Positions 1 to 6,089 of a DNA stretch of 6,089 bases are shown one piece after another. The notes beneath the pieces were generated by a model. The model ran no database searches and was not told the DNA's origin. It worked only from the letters and a program-made list of their open reading frames with translations. The stretch is taken from contig JAEZGR010000382.1 in the NCBI GenBank assembly GCA_023437255.1, positions 1 to 6,089 of the forward strand. The letters run 5' to 3'. This DNA is from Pseudomonadota bacterium. GTDB lineage: Bacteria; Pseudomonadota; Gammaproteobacteria; Burkholderiales; Burkholderiaceae_B. Every line of letters begins with the position of its first letter. Position 1 is the stretch's first letter. The position numbers and the translations under genes were made by a program.

Positions 1-1799
1 TCGTCCTTGAACTGCTGCAACGCGGTCAACAGCGTGTTCCAGCGGCCCTTGGTGATGCCGATGGTGAACAGGATGAAGAAGGAATAGAGCCCGGTCTTTT
101 CGATGACCACGCCGTGCTCGGCCAGGAACTTGGAAACCAGCGCGGCCGGAATGCCCGTATCGGCGAAGGTGCCGGAAATGTCGAGCCCCGGCGTGACCAC
201 CGTGGCCTTGATCGGGTCGAGCATGTTGAAGCCGTCGGCCAGGTCGCCGAAACCGTGCCACTCATCGCCCGACTGCAGCAGCCAGTCTTCGCGGTGACCG
301 ATGCCTTCGGCGGGCAGGCGGTTGGGGCCCCACACCTTGAACCACCAGTCGTTGCGCCCGTATTCGGATTCCACCTTGCGCATGGCGCGGCGGAAATCCA
401 TGGCTTCGGCAATGCTTTCTTCAACCAGCGCGGTGCCGCCCGGCGGTTCCATCATGGCGGCCGCCACGTCGCACGAGGCGATGATCGCGTACTGCGGCGA
501 GGTGGACGTGTGCATGAGGTAGGCCTCATTGAACACGTTGCGGTCGAGCTTGCGCGATTCGGAATCCTGCACCGTGATCTGCGAAGCCTGCGACAGACCC
601 GCCAGCAGTTTGTGCGTGGAGTGGGTGGCGAAGATCATCGCCTCCTTGCTGCGCGGCCGGCCCTCGCCGATGGCGTGCATGTCTTTATAGAAGTCGTGGA
701 AAGCGGCGTGCGGCAGCCAGGCTTCATCGAAGTGCAGCGTGTCGATGAAAGTGCCGAGCTTCTGCTTGATGGTTTCTACGTTGTAGATCACCCCATCGTA
801 CGTGCTCTGCGTGAGCGTCAGGATGCGCGGGCGCTTGTTCTTCGACTTGCGGGCGAAAGGGTTGGCGTCGATCTTGCGCTGAATGTTTTCGGGCTCGAAT
901 TCTTCGAGCGGAATCGGCCCGATGATGCCCAGGTGATTGCGCGTCGGGCGCAGGAACACGGGCACGGCACCCGTCATGGTGATGGCGTGCAGGATCGACT
1001 TGTGGCAGTTGCGATCAACCACCACCACGTCGTCGTTCGCCACGTTGGCGTGCCAGACGATCTTGTTGGAGGTGGAAGTGCCGTTGGTCACGAAGAAGCA
1101 GTGATCCGCATGGAAGATGCGCGCGGCGTTCAGTTCGGATTCGGCCACGGGCCCCGTGTGATCGAGCAGCTGACCCAGTTCGTCGACGGCATTGCAGACG
1201 TCGGCGCGCAGCATGTTCTCGCCAAAGAACTGGTGAAACATCTGCCCCACCGGGCTCTTCAGGAACGCCACCCCGCCCGAGTGCCCTGGGCAGTGCCACG
1301 AGTACGAGCCGTCGGCCGCGTACTTGAGCAGTTCGCGGAAGAACGGCGGCGCGAGGCTGTCGAGGTAGGCGCGCGCCTCGCGGATGATGTGACGCGCCAC
1401 GAACTCGGGCGTGTCTTCGAACATGTGAATGAAGCCGTGCAGCTCGCGCAGGATATCGTTGGGGATATGCTGCGACGTGCGGGTCTCGCCATACAGATAG
1501 ATGGGAATCTCGGCGTTGCGAAAGCGCAGTTCGCCGATGAAGGCGCGCAGATTCTTGATGGCCTTGGCCACGTCCTCGGGCGAATCAACGTCGAATTCCT
1601 CGTCGTCGATCGACAGAATGAAGGCACTGGCCCGGCTCTGCTGCTGCGCGAACGAGCTGAGGTCACCGTAACTGGTGACCCCCAGCACTTCCACGCCTTC
1701 GGCCTCTATGGCCGCGGCCAGAGCCCGGATACCGAAGCCCGAGGCGTTCTCGGAACGATAGTCTTCGTCGATGATGACGATGGGAAAGCGAAACTTCAT
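1..1799 (-). CDS. Arg/Lys/Orn-family PLP-dependent decarboxylase (3' end cut by window edge)
   Basis: This is a large fold-type I PLP enzyme of the biodegradative arginine/lysine/ornithine decarboxylase family. It removes the alpha-carboxyl group of a basic amino acid, giving CO2 and cadaverine, putrescine or agmatine, in the cytoplasm. I translated much of the minus strand by eye from the ATG at 1797-1799 and found no stop or frameshift. There are 599 codons in the window; family members have about 750, so roughly the last 150 residues (C-terminal domain) lie off the left edge. Residues 1-130 form the response-regulator-like wing domain (start MKFRFPIVIIDED). The PLP domain follows, with WHCPGHSGG at 168-176, the phosphate-binding GTSTSNK at 240-246, His266 in DRNCHKS expected to stack on the cofactor, HFDEAW with Asp358 for the pyridine nitrogen, and STHKLL with Schiff-base Lys397. 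A GGGAG ribosome site lies 8 nt upstream. The DEAW form recalls AdiA-type members, but the substrate cannot be settled from sequence. Family call very secure; specificity open. Confidence 0.95.
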   Translation of the reverse strand, partial: MKFRFPIVIIDEDYRSENASGFGIRALAAAIEAEGVEVLGVTSYGDLSSFAQQQSRASAFILSIDDEEFDVDSPEDVAKAIKNLRAFIGELRFRNAEIPIYLYGETRTSQHIPNDILRELHGFIHMFEDTPEFVARHIIREARAYLDSLAPPFFRELLKYAADGSYSWHCPGHSGGVAFLKSPVGQMFHQFFGENMLRADVCNAVDELGQLLDHTGPVAESELNAARIFHADHCFFVTNGTSTSNKIVWHANVANDDVVVVDRNCHKSILHAITMTGAVPVFLRPTRNHLGIIGPIPLEEFEPENIQRKIDANPFARKSKNKRPRILTLTQSTYDGVIYNVETIKQKLGTFIDTLHFDEAWLPHAAFHDFYKDMHAIGEGRPRSKEAMIFATHSTHKLLAGLSQASQITVQDSESRKLDRNVFNEAYLMHTSTSPQYAIIASCDVAAAMMEPPGGTALVEESIAEAMDFRRAMRKVESEYGRNDWWFKVWGPNRLPAEGIGHREDWLLQSGDEWHGFGDLADGFNMLDPIKATVVTPGLDISGTFADTGIPAALVSKFLAEHGVVIEKTGLYSFFILFTIGITKGRWNTLLTALQQFKD

Positions 1800-1807
1800 G
1801 CCTGTGG

Positions 1808-1812
1808 CTCCC
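1808..1812 (-). promoter_or_regulatory. Ribosome binding site of the decarboxylase gene
   Basis: GGGAG on the minus strand, 8 nt before the ATG at 1799, in the 28-bp gap after the dcd stop codon. It supports this start. The gap has no room for a convincing separate promoter, which suggests that the decarboxylase is co-transcribed with dcd. Confidence 0.7.
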
Positions 1813-1827
1813 GGGCCGAAACGACCC

Positions 1828-2391
1828 TTATGTGCGCGGCAGCGTGACGCCGCGCTGGCCCTGATATTTACCACCGCGGTCGAGGTACGAGGTTTCGCAG
1901 ACCTCGTCGCTCTCGAAGAACAGCATCTGGGCGCAGCCCTCGCCGGCGTAGATCTTGGCCGGCAGGGGTGTGGTGTTCGAAAACTCAAGCGTCACGTGGC
2001 CTTCCCATTCGGGCTCCAGCGGCGTGACGTTGACGATGATGCCGCAACGGGCATACGTGCTCTTGCCCAGACAGACGGTGAGCACGCTGCGCGGAATTCG
2101 GAAGTATTCCACGGTGCGGGCCAGGGCAAAGGAATTGGGCGGAATGATGCACACATCGCCCACGAAGTCCACGAACGACTTCTCATCGAAGTTCTTGGGG
2201 TCGACGATGGTCGAATTGATGTTCGTGAAGATCTTGAACTCGTTGGCGCAGCGCACGTCGTAGCCGTAGCTGCTGGTGCCGTAGCTCACGATGCGTTGGC
2301 CATTGACCGAGCGCACCTGGCCGGGCTCGAAGGGTTCTATCATCCCGGCGGCGGATGCTCGCCGGATCCAGCGATCGCTCTTTATGCTCAT
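1828..2391 (-). CDS. dcd: dCTP deaminase
   Basis: Deaminates dCTP to dUTP and ammonia, the route used by many Gram-negative bacteria to make dUMP for thymidylate synthase; the family forms cytoplasmic homotrimers. The 187-residue protein has the usual full length. It starts [11 protein letters not shown], as in the family, so the first ATG is right and the internal Met17 is not the start. Visible motifs are SYGYDVR (41-47), [10 protein letters not shown] (84-93), and KSTYAR (110-115) with Ser111 and Arg115 matching the active-site Ser and Arg of E. coli Dcd. [14 protein letters not shown] (126-139) holds Glu136, the probable general base (Glu138 in E. coli), and the C-terminal [13 protein letters not shown] (173-185) forms the lid over the nucleotide. 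There is nothing to suggest a fused dUTPase activity, though the mono- versus bifunctional distinction is subtle within this family. It lies 57 bp after tamB and 28 bp before the decarboxylase gene, on the same strand. Confidence 0.97.
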   Translation of the reverse strand: MSIKSDRWIRRASAAGMIEPFEPGQVRSVNGQRIVSYGTSSYGYDVRCANEFKIFTNINSTIVDPKNFDEKSFVDFVGDVCIIPPNSFALARTVEYFRIPRSVLTVCLGKSTYARCGIIVNVTPLEPEWEGHVTLEFSNTTPLPAKIYAGEGCAQMLFFESDEVCETSYLDRGGKYQGQRGVTLPRT

Positions 2392-2398
2392 GGCCTCA

Positions 2399-2402
2399 AC
2401 CT
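2399..2402 (-). promoter_or_regulatory. Probable ribosome binding site of dcd
   Basis: The minus strand reads AGGTTGAGGCC before the ATG at 2391. The AGGT at 2399-2402 lies 7 nt from the start codon, a normal distance. The GAGG at 2394-2397 is a better match to the anti-Shine-Dalgarno sequence but only 2 nt away, too close to act for this ATG. Confidence 0.5.
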
Positions 2403-2417
2403 GAATAAATGGCGCGT

Positions 2418-2423
2418 ATTTTA
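2418..2423 (-). promoter_or_regulatory. Possible -10 element of a dcd promoter
   Basis: TAAAAT on the minus strand, a five-of-six match to TATAAT, in the AT-richest part of the 57-bp tamB-dcd gap and 26 nt before the dcd ATG. No TTGACA-like hexamer is seen 16-18 nt upstream, where the sequence is C-rich, and there is no extended TGN. If real, it would let dcd and the decarboxylase be transcribed without tamB. Weak evidence. Confidence 0.25.
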
Positions 2424-2444
2424 GCCCCTACCTGCTTTTGGGGC
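2424..2444 (-). repeat. Short inverted repeat between tamB and dcd
   Basis: GCCCC (2424-2428) and GGGGC (2440-2444) form a perfect 5-bp stem around an 11-nt loop, just after the tamB stop codon. No T-run follows on either strand, so it does not look like an intrinsic terminator. It might be a weak attenuating or mRNA-protecting hairpin, or chance. The rest of the 57-bp gap shows only the -10-like and ribosome-site candidates. Confidence 0.3.
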
Positions 2445-2448
2445 GGAT

Positions 2449-5400
2449 TCATTGTTGCTGGGCGGGCCGCTCGCTGCGCGAGAACCAACGATACACCAGC
2501 GCCAGGCCGTTAATGGTACCCACACTGGCCTCCGCGGTCAGGCCGCGTGCAAGACGGTAACTGGCGCGAGCCACCGTGCCCGTTTCCGACAGGGCCTGGC
2601 GCAGGCTGAGTGTCACGCCCGACGTGAGCGACTTGCTCACGCTGATGAAACGCCGCTCGATGTCGCTGGTGCCCGAGTCCAGACTGCTGACCACGCTTTC
2701 CACCGGCAATATGCTGGCGACGCTGGCCAGTTCACCCGAGCGCAGACTGACCTCGTCGATGCCAAAGCGCCGGTAGAAGGGCTCGCCATCGCTCAGGAAT
2801 GAGGTCCCTACGGAAAAGAGCAGCGCCATGTCGCCTCCGCTATCGTTGGGGCCGTGGCCCAGCAGCAGCCACGACAGCTTCTCGATCTCGCTGACGGCGG
2901 GATAGGAAACGAGCTCGATGCGCGGATTGCGCGCCGTGCCGATCACCCGCACGCCGGCTTCAACGGCAAGCCCCGTGCGCAGGGCCTCGATATCGAGAAC
3001 GGGCCGCGTGATGTCGCCCTGGAATGTGACATTGCCGCGGCGCAGCTGCAGACGCTGGCCGTAGGCCTCGATGGCCCCGCCGCGCGTGCGCAGCGAACCA
3101 AGCCCGGTGAGCTTGCCTTCTCGCATGATCACGCGCATGTTGCCCACCAGGCCGCTGTTCAGACCATAGCCGGTCAGATAGAAGCGCGGGCCCAGATCGA
3201 TTTCGAGATCGAGCGAAATACCCAGCGGCACCTGCGGCTCGGGCGCCTTGCCGTTGCGGATCACCACCACATCGCTATCGACCGTCGGAATGCCGCCCAG
3301 CATGTCGAGATCGAACCATCCGGCATCGGCAGTGAGCTTGCCGGTGATGTCCAGGGCAGGCAGGGCGGCATCGAGCTTCAGTTCGCCGGTCATCATGGCG
3401 TAGCGATCGGCACGTTGCAGAATCGGGAAGCGGTACAGCTTCACGTCGATGACCCCTCGCGACTCAAACAGATTCCAGTCTCCGCTGACCCGCAGCCACC
3501 CCCCCTTGGCGTCGGGATTCGTATTGATCCATTCGGCGGTTCGCCACTCCTTGGGCTCTGCTCGCAACCGGGCTGGGAACTCGAGGCGCTCCAGTATCAG
3601 CCGCTCGCCGTCAAATCGCGCCGTCAGGGTACCGTCGAGCAGCCGCACACCCTGATCGATCATGACCACGCGCAGATTCTGCCCCTGCACGCTGCCCTCG
3701 CTCACCCAGGTGCCGTCGGGCCGGCTCGTGGCCGACAGCTGCGCGCGCAGCGCCCCGCCAATGTCGATGTCATCGCTCACCAGCAGATTGGTCCAGGCCA
3801 GATCGGACATGCTGGCATCGACGGTGACGGTTTTGGTATCGGAGGGATTCAGCACGATGCCGCCGCCCGGGGTGCCGTGCACCAGCGTGGTGGCGCCCGC
3901 AGAGAGCCGCCCCATGCGCGCAGAGGCCAGTTCAAGTTTGGCCTCGAGGCGGCTGCTGCTGGCGTTGGCGCGGGTCAATGCCAGATCAAGGCCCAGGCGC
4001 TCCAGCTCCAGAGGAAAAGGGTTGTCGCCGGGCACCATGAGGTCGCCCGACAGACGGCGTAACTGGATGCTGCCCTGAGGGGCGCCATCGAAATTCAGGT
4101 TCCAGTCCAGCGCCAGCGCAAGTTCCCAGTCGTCGGCAGAACGGGCGTTCTGGACCTTCACGCCGCCGCGCTCATCGCGTTTCAGTGCGGCAATGTCGAA
4201 ATCGGCCCCAATCTGGCGCAACACCTGCGGAGACACCAGAAAACGCTCGACTCGCCCGGCGGTTTCCCAGCGGCCGGCAGCACCGCGGGAACCCGTATGG
4301 CGCACGCTCACCATGCGCTTGCGGTTCACACTCAGGTCGATTTCGGTGGGCCCCGCCGTCCATTGCCACTCTGGCGCCACCGCGCCCGGAACGAAGCTGA
4401 GATCGAGCGGCGCCCCGGTCACCACGCTCAGATGCGCGTGATCAACCTGCAGTGACGCCACACGACCGCGCCAGCCTTCCGGGTGCCCGCCCCACGCACC
4501 ATCGGCCCTCAATGCCAGGGCCACCGGCGCCGTTCCCAGCTCGTCGCGGCTGGCGTCTGCCGGCACATACCGGCCCTTGAGATCCATGGCGTGCCCGGCG
4601 ACGCCACCGGCAACCTCGCCTTCCAGGTGAACGCCGCCGGGCAGCCCGGGCCAGAAGCTGTCGAGCCGGGGCGCCTGCACGTTGAGCGCCAGCCGGCTGC
4701 TGTCGGGCACGCCCAGGCCTCCCGCGCTGTGCACATGATTCTGGCCCAGGCGAAGGTCCAGATCCAGCTGCTGTACCGCCAGCCGACCGACGATGGCAGG
4801 CATCAGGGGACTGGGAGCAACATCAGTCTCTGGCGGTGTGTCGTGAACGGCGGAAGGCGCCGATTCACTCGACAGAGTCAAGGCGATATTCGCGCTTCCG
4901 GAAAGCGGCTGCTCGTTCCATCGCGAACCGTCATGGAACTGCAACGCGAGCGAACCGCCCCGAATGGTCTGTGCCTCGTCGACCAGAATCCGGAAACGGC
5001 TGTCGAACCCGAGCACCGCGGGGGGAATGATTCCCCCTGCCAGGTGACCCGCGTCGAGGCGCTGCGCGCTGAGCTCCCCGGCAAGTGCCGATTCCGGCCC
5101 GGCCTCCCAGGCGGCGTTTCCTTGCAGCGACGAGCCATCCGGCAAATGCAGAGCCAGCCTGGCGGAGCGCAACGGCATGGCCCGCAACGGTTCGAGTTGC
5201 GTTTCGGCGTCGAGCGTCATGCCCTGCCCCTCGCCCTGAAAGCTCAGGCTGGCGGAATCAAGCGAGCCCTGTGCTTGGGCCCGCAGCTGAACGGGGCAAG
5301 AGCCCGCCGCCACGTTGGCCAGCAGAACCGCCAGCGGATCAACGGGTTTCACGCCCTTCGGCAACGCCGGCAGCATGTGCTGGAAGCACACGGGCGCACC

Positions 5401-6057
5401 GGGCCGAACACCGTTGAGCGTGAGATCGAGATCAATGGTGGCGGGCCAGGGGTGCTGCAGAGCTTGGAGATTCGCCTCGCCTTCCAGGCGTCCTTCCAGG
5501 CTCTCGGACGCGACCGCAAGATTGCGCAGCCAGACTTGAGCGCGTTGCGGCCCGGCCGCCAGCGCCGCCGAGAAACCGGTGACGGTGTACGGCAGCGGCC
5601 GCCCTTCCTGCGAAAGAATCAGTTCTCCCACCGCCACGGCATCGGCGCGCAGCGACACGGGCAGGGAAGACGCATCGAAGGGTTCGCCCGGCGGATCATC
5701 GGGGCTTTCCGGCACGGGCTTCAGATCCACCCAGACTGTGTCGGCGCGCAAGGTGTCGATGTGCAGCTGCCGCTCGAGCAGGCGCGGCCATTCGACCTTC
5801 AGCTCCAGGTGCTCGAGGCGTAGCGAGGCGCCCGGCACGTCAAGCTCAAGCACGCCCACTGACAGGCCGTTCCAGACGCTGCCTTGCACGGCCTGCACGC
5901 GGCCGCCGGCGACCTCGACACCGGTGGTCACGGCCCAGCGCGACCCGGGCGTGGTGACCAGCACCCACATCAGGAAGGCGGCGAGGACGAAGATCAGCAG
6001 AACCAGAACAGGCCCGGCAATCAGCGCGAAACGGCCCAACCAGCGAAACACACGCAT
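2449..6057 (-). CDS. tamB: TamB, translocation and assembly module inner-membrane protein
   Basis: TamB is the inner-membrane partner of the Omp85 protein TamA. It crosses the periplasm as a long beta-taco with a hydrophobic groove and is implicated in outer-membrane protein insertion and in phospholipid transport between membranes, alongside the AsmA-like proteins YhdP and YdbH. The 1202-residue product (E. coli about 1259) begins with a short basic segment, then one signal-anchor helix at about residues 10-34, then VTTPGSRWA, a typical junction. A long periplasmic body of alternating-polarity beta strands follows. The conserved C-terminal domain (Pfam TamB/DUF490) covers about 860-1190, including GDWNLFESRG (859-868), GWFDLDMLGGIP (913-924), LSWLLLGHG (1061-1069) and the family's closing strands ending NGLALVYRWF (1183-1192). 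The start overlaps the stop of the upstream tamA-like gene (TGATG) with no clear Shine-Dalgarno sequence, suggesting translational coupling. Only two cysteines occur (224 and 254), and a Pro/Ser/acidic linker lies near 398-420. Confidence 0.96.
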   Translation of the reverse strand: MRVFRWLGRFALIAGPVLVLLIFVLAAFLMWVLVTTPGSRWAVTTGVEVAGGRVQAVQGSVWNGLSVGVLELDVPGASLRLEHLELKVEWPRLLERQLHIDTLRADTVWVDLKPVPESPDDPPGEPFDASSLPVSLRADAVAVGELILSQEGRPLPYTVTGFSAALAAGPQRAQVWLRNLAVASESLEGRLEGEANLQALQHPWPATIDLDLTLNGVRPGAPVCFQHMLPALPKGVKPVDPLAVLLANVAAGSCPVQLRAQAQGSLDSASLSFQGEGQGMTLDAETQLEPLRAMPLRSARLALHLPDGSSLQGNAAWEAGPESALAGELSAQRLDAGHLAGGIIPPAVLGFDSRFRILVDEAQTIRGGSLALQFHDGSRWNEQPLSGSANIALTLSSESAPSAVHDTPPETDVAPSPLMPAIVGRLAVQQLDLDLRLGQNHVHSAGGLGVPDSSRLALNVQAPRLDSFWPGLPGGVHLEGEVAGGVAGHAMDLKGRYVPADASRDELGTAPVALALRADGAWGGHPEGWRGRVASLQVDHAHLSVVTGAPLDLSFVPGAVAPEWQWTAGPTEIDLSVNRKRMVSVRHTGSRGAAGRWETAGRVERFLVSPQVLRQIGADFDIAALKRDERGGVKVQNARSADDWELALALDWNLNFDGAPQGSIQLRRLSGDLMVPGDNPFPLELERLGLDLALTRANASSSRLEAKLELASARMGRLSAGATTLVHGTPGGGIVLNPSDTKTVTVDASMSDLAWTNLLVSDDIDIGGALRAQLSATSRPDGTWVSEGSVQGQNLRVVMIDQGVRLLDGTLTARFDGERLILERLEFPARLRAEPKEWRTAEWINTNPDAKGGWLRVSGDWNLFESRGVIDVKLYRFPILQRADRYAMMTGELKLDAALPALDITGKLTADAGWFDLDMLGGIPTVDSDVVVIRNGKAPEPQVPLGISLDLEIDLGPRFYLTGYGLNSGLVGNMRVIMREGKLTGLGSLRTRGGAIEAYGQRLQLRRGNVTFQGDITRPVLDIEALRTGLAVEAGVRVIGTARNPRIELVSYPAVSEIEKLSWLLLGHGPNDSGGDMALLFSVGTSFLSDGEPFYRRFGIDEVSLRSGELASVASILPVESVVSSLDSGTSDIERRFISVSKSLTSGVTLSLRQALSETGTVARASYRLARGLTAEASVGTINGLALVYRWFSRSERPAQQQ

Positions 6058-6089
6058 CAGAATGCGATACCCAGAGAGAAGTGCAGGCG
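6057..6089 (-). CDS. tamA: C-terminal tip of TamA-like Omp85 outer-membrane protein (5' part outside the window)
   Basis: Only the last ten codons and the TGA stop are present, reading RLHFSLGIAF on the minus strand. This is an amphipathic beta strand ending in phenylalanine, the C-terminal signature of Omp85 barrel proteins (TamA and BamA), where the terminal aromatic residue serves as the assembly signal. The TGA at 6057-6059 shares one base with the tamB ATG. The assignment to TamA rests on this strand plus the usual tamA-tamB gene order. With ten residues alone the family cannot be proved. Confidence 0.75.
   Translation of the reverse strand, partial: RLHFSLGIAF

Noticed and set aside
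1661..1680. Perfect inverted repeat GGTCACC-6 nt-GGTGACC, operator-like
   Set aside because: It lies about 120 nt inside the decarboxylase coding region and encodes the motif VTSYGD, which I believe is conserved in relatives, so the symmetry is most easily explained by the codons. No promoter is nearby.
114..1847. 577-codon plus-strand reading frame opposite the decarboxylase gene
   Set aside because: The minus strand encodes an unmistakable PLP decarboxylase here. The plus-strand frame is rich in Arg, His, Val, Gly and Ala, has no recognisable domain, and is expected from GC-rich codon periodicity.
1771..2424. 217-codon plus-strand reading frame opposite dcd
   Set aside because: dcd on the minus strand has every expected motif; this frame is its antisense shadow.
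2424..2444. Intrinsic terminator after tamB
   Set aside because: The stem is only 5 bp with an 11-nt loop, and no T-run follows on either strand.
2854..4062. 402-codon plus-strand reading frame opposite tamB
   Set aside because: It lies entirely opposite the conserved TamB C-terminal half. Its composition (Gln, His, Arg, Ala, Gly) is that of an antisense shadow and no family is recognisable.
4483..5823. 446-codon plus-strand reading frame opposite the N-terminal half of tamB
   Set aside because: Same pattern: no domain, skewed Arg/Gln/Gly composition, no sensible ribosome site, and fully antisense to a well-supported gene.
1..6089. Mobile element, CRISPR, tRNA/rRNA, riboswitch, toxin-antitoxin or defence system
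   Set aside because: Nearly every base lies in four core genes with uniform composition. No direct-repeat arrays, terminal inverted repeats, transposase or integrase motifs or tRNA-like folds were seen, and no intergenic stretch is long enough for a riboswitch.

Overview
This window is a compact, GC-rich stretch of bacterial chromosome with every supported gene on the minus strand. It is consistent with a betaproteobacterium of the order Burkholderiales, perhaps Alcaligenaceae. The reasons are GC-rich codon use, a Dcd of the 187-188-residue form, a TamB of about 1200 residues, and a large Arg/Lys/Orn-type decarboxylase whose sequence closely resembles, from memory, the Burkholderiales proteins. 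No search was run, so the family-level placement is tentative.

Reading in the direction of transcription (right to left), the window opens with the last ten codons of a tamA-like Omp85 outer-membrane protein (6057-6089), ending in an aromatic-terminated beta strand. Its stop codon overlaps the start of tamB by one base (TGATG). tamB (2449-6057) encodes a 1202-residue inner-membrane-anchored, periplasm-spanning protein with the conserved C-terminal TamB (DUF490) domain. After a 57-bp gap comes dcd (1828-2391), dCTP deaminase. After a further 28 bp comes a PLP-dependent basic amino-acid decarboxylase (1-1799), cut by the left window edge after 599 codons.

Functionally there are two modules. 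TamA and TamB form the translocation and assembly module, an envelope-spanning system implicated in outer-membrane protein assembly and in phospholipid transport. Dcd feeds dUTP to thymidylate synthesis, and the decarboxylase converts a basic amino acid to a diamine or agmatine plus CO2. The short gaps and common strand allow one transcript, but a weak promoter-like -10 element before dcd suggests the last two genes may also be transcribed separately.

No RNA gene, mobile element, CRISPR array, prophage or attachment site was seen. There is no gene-free stretch longer than 57 bp. I see an ordinary core-genome region, not a new system. The points below are modest: a possible periplasmic disulfide in TamB, a low-complexity linker, a few hairpins and a G7 tract.
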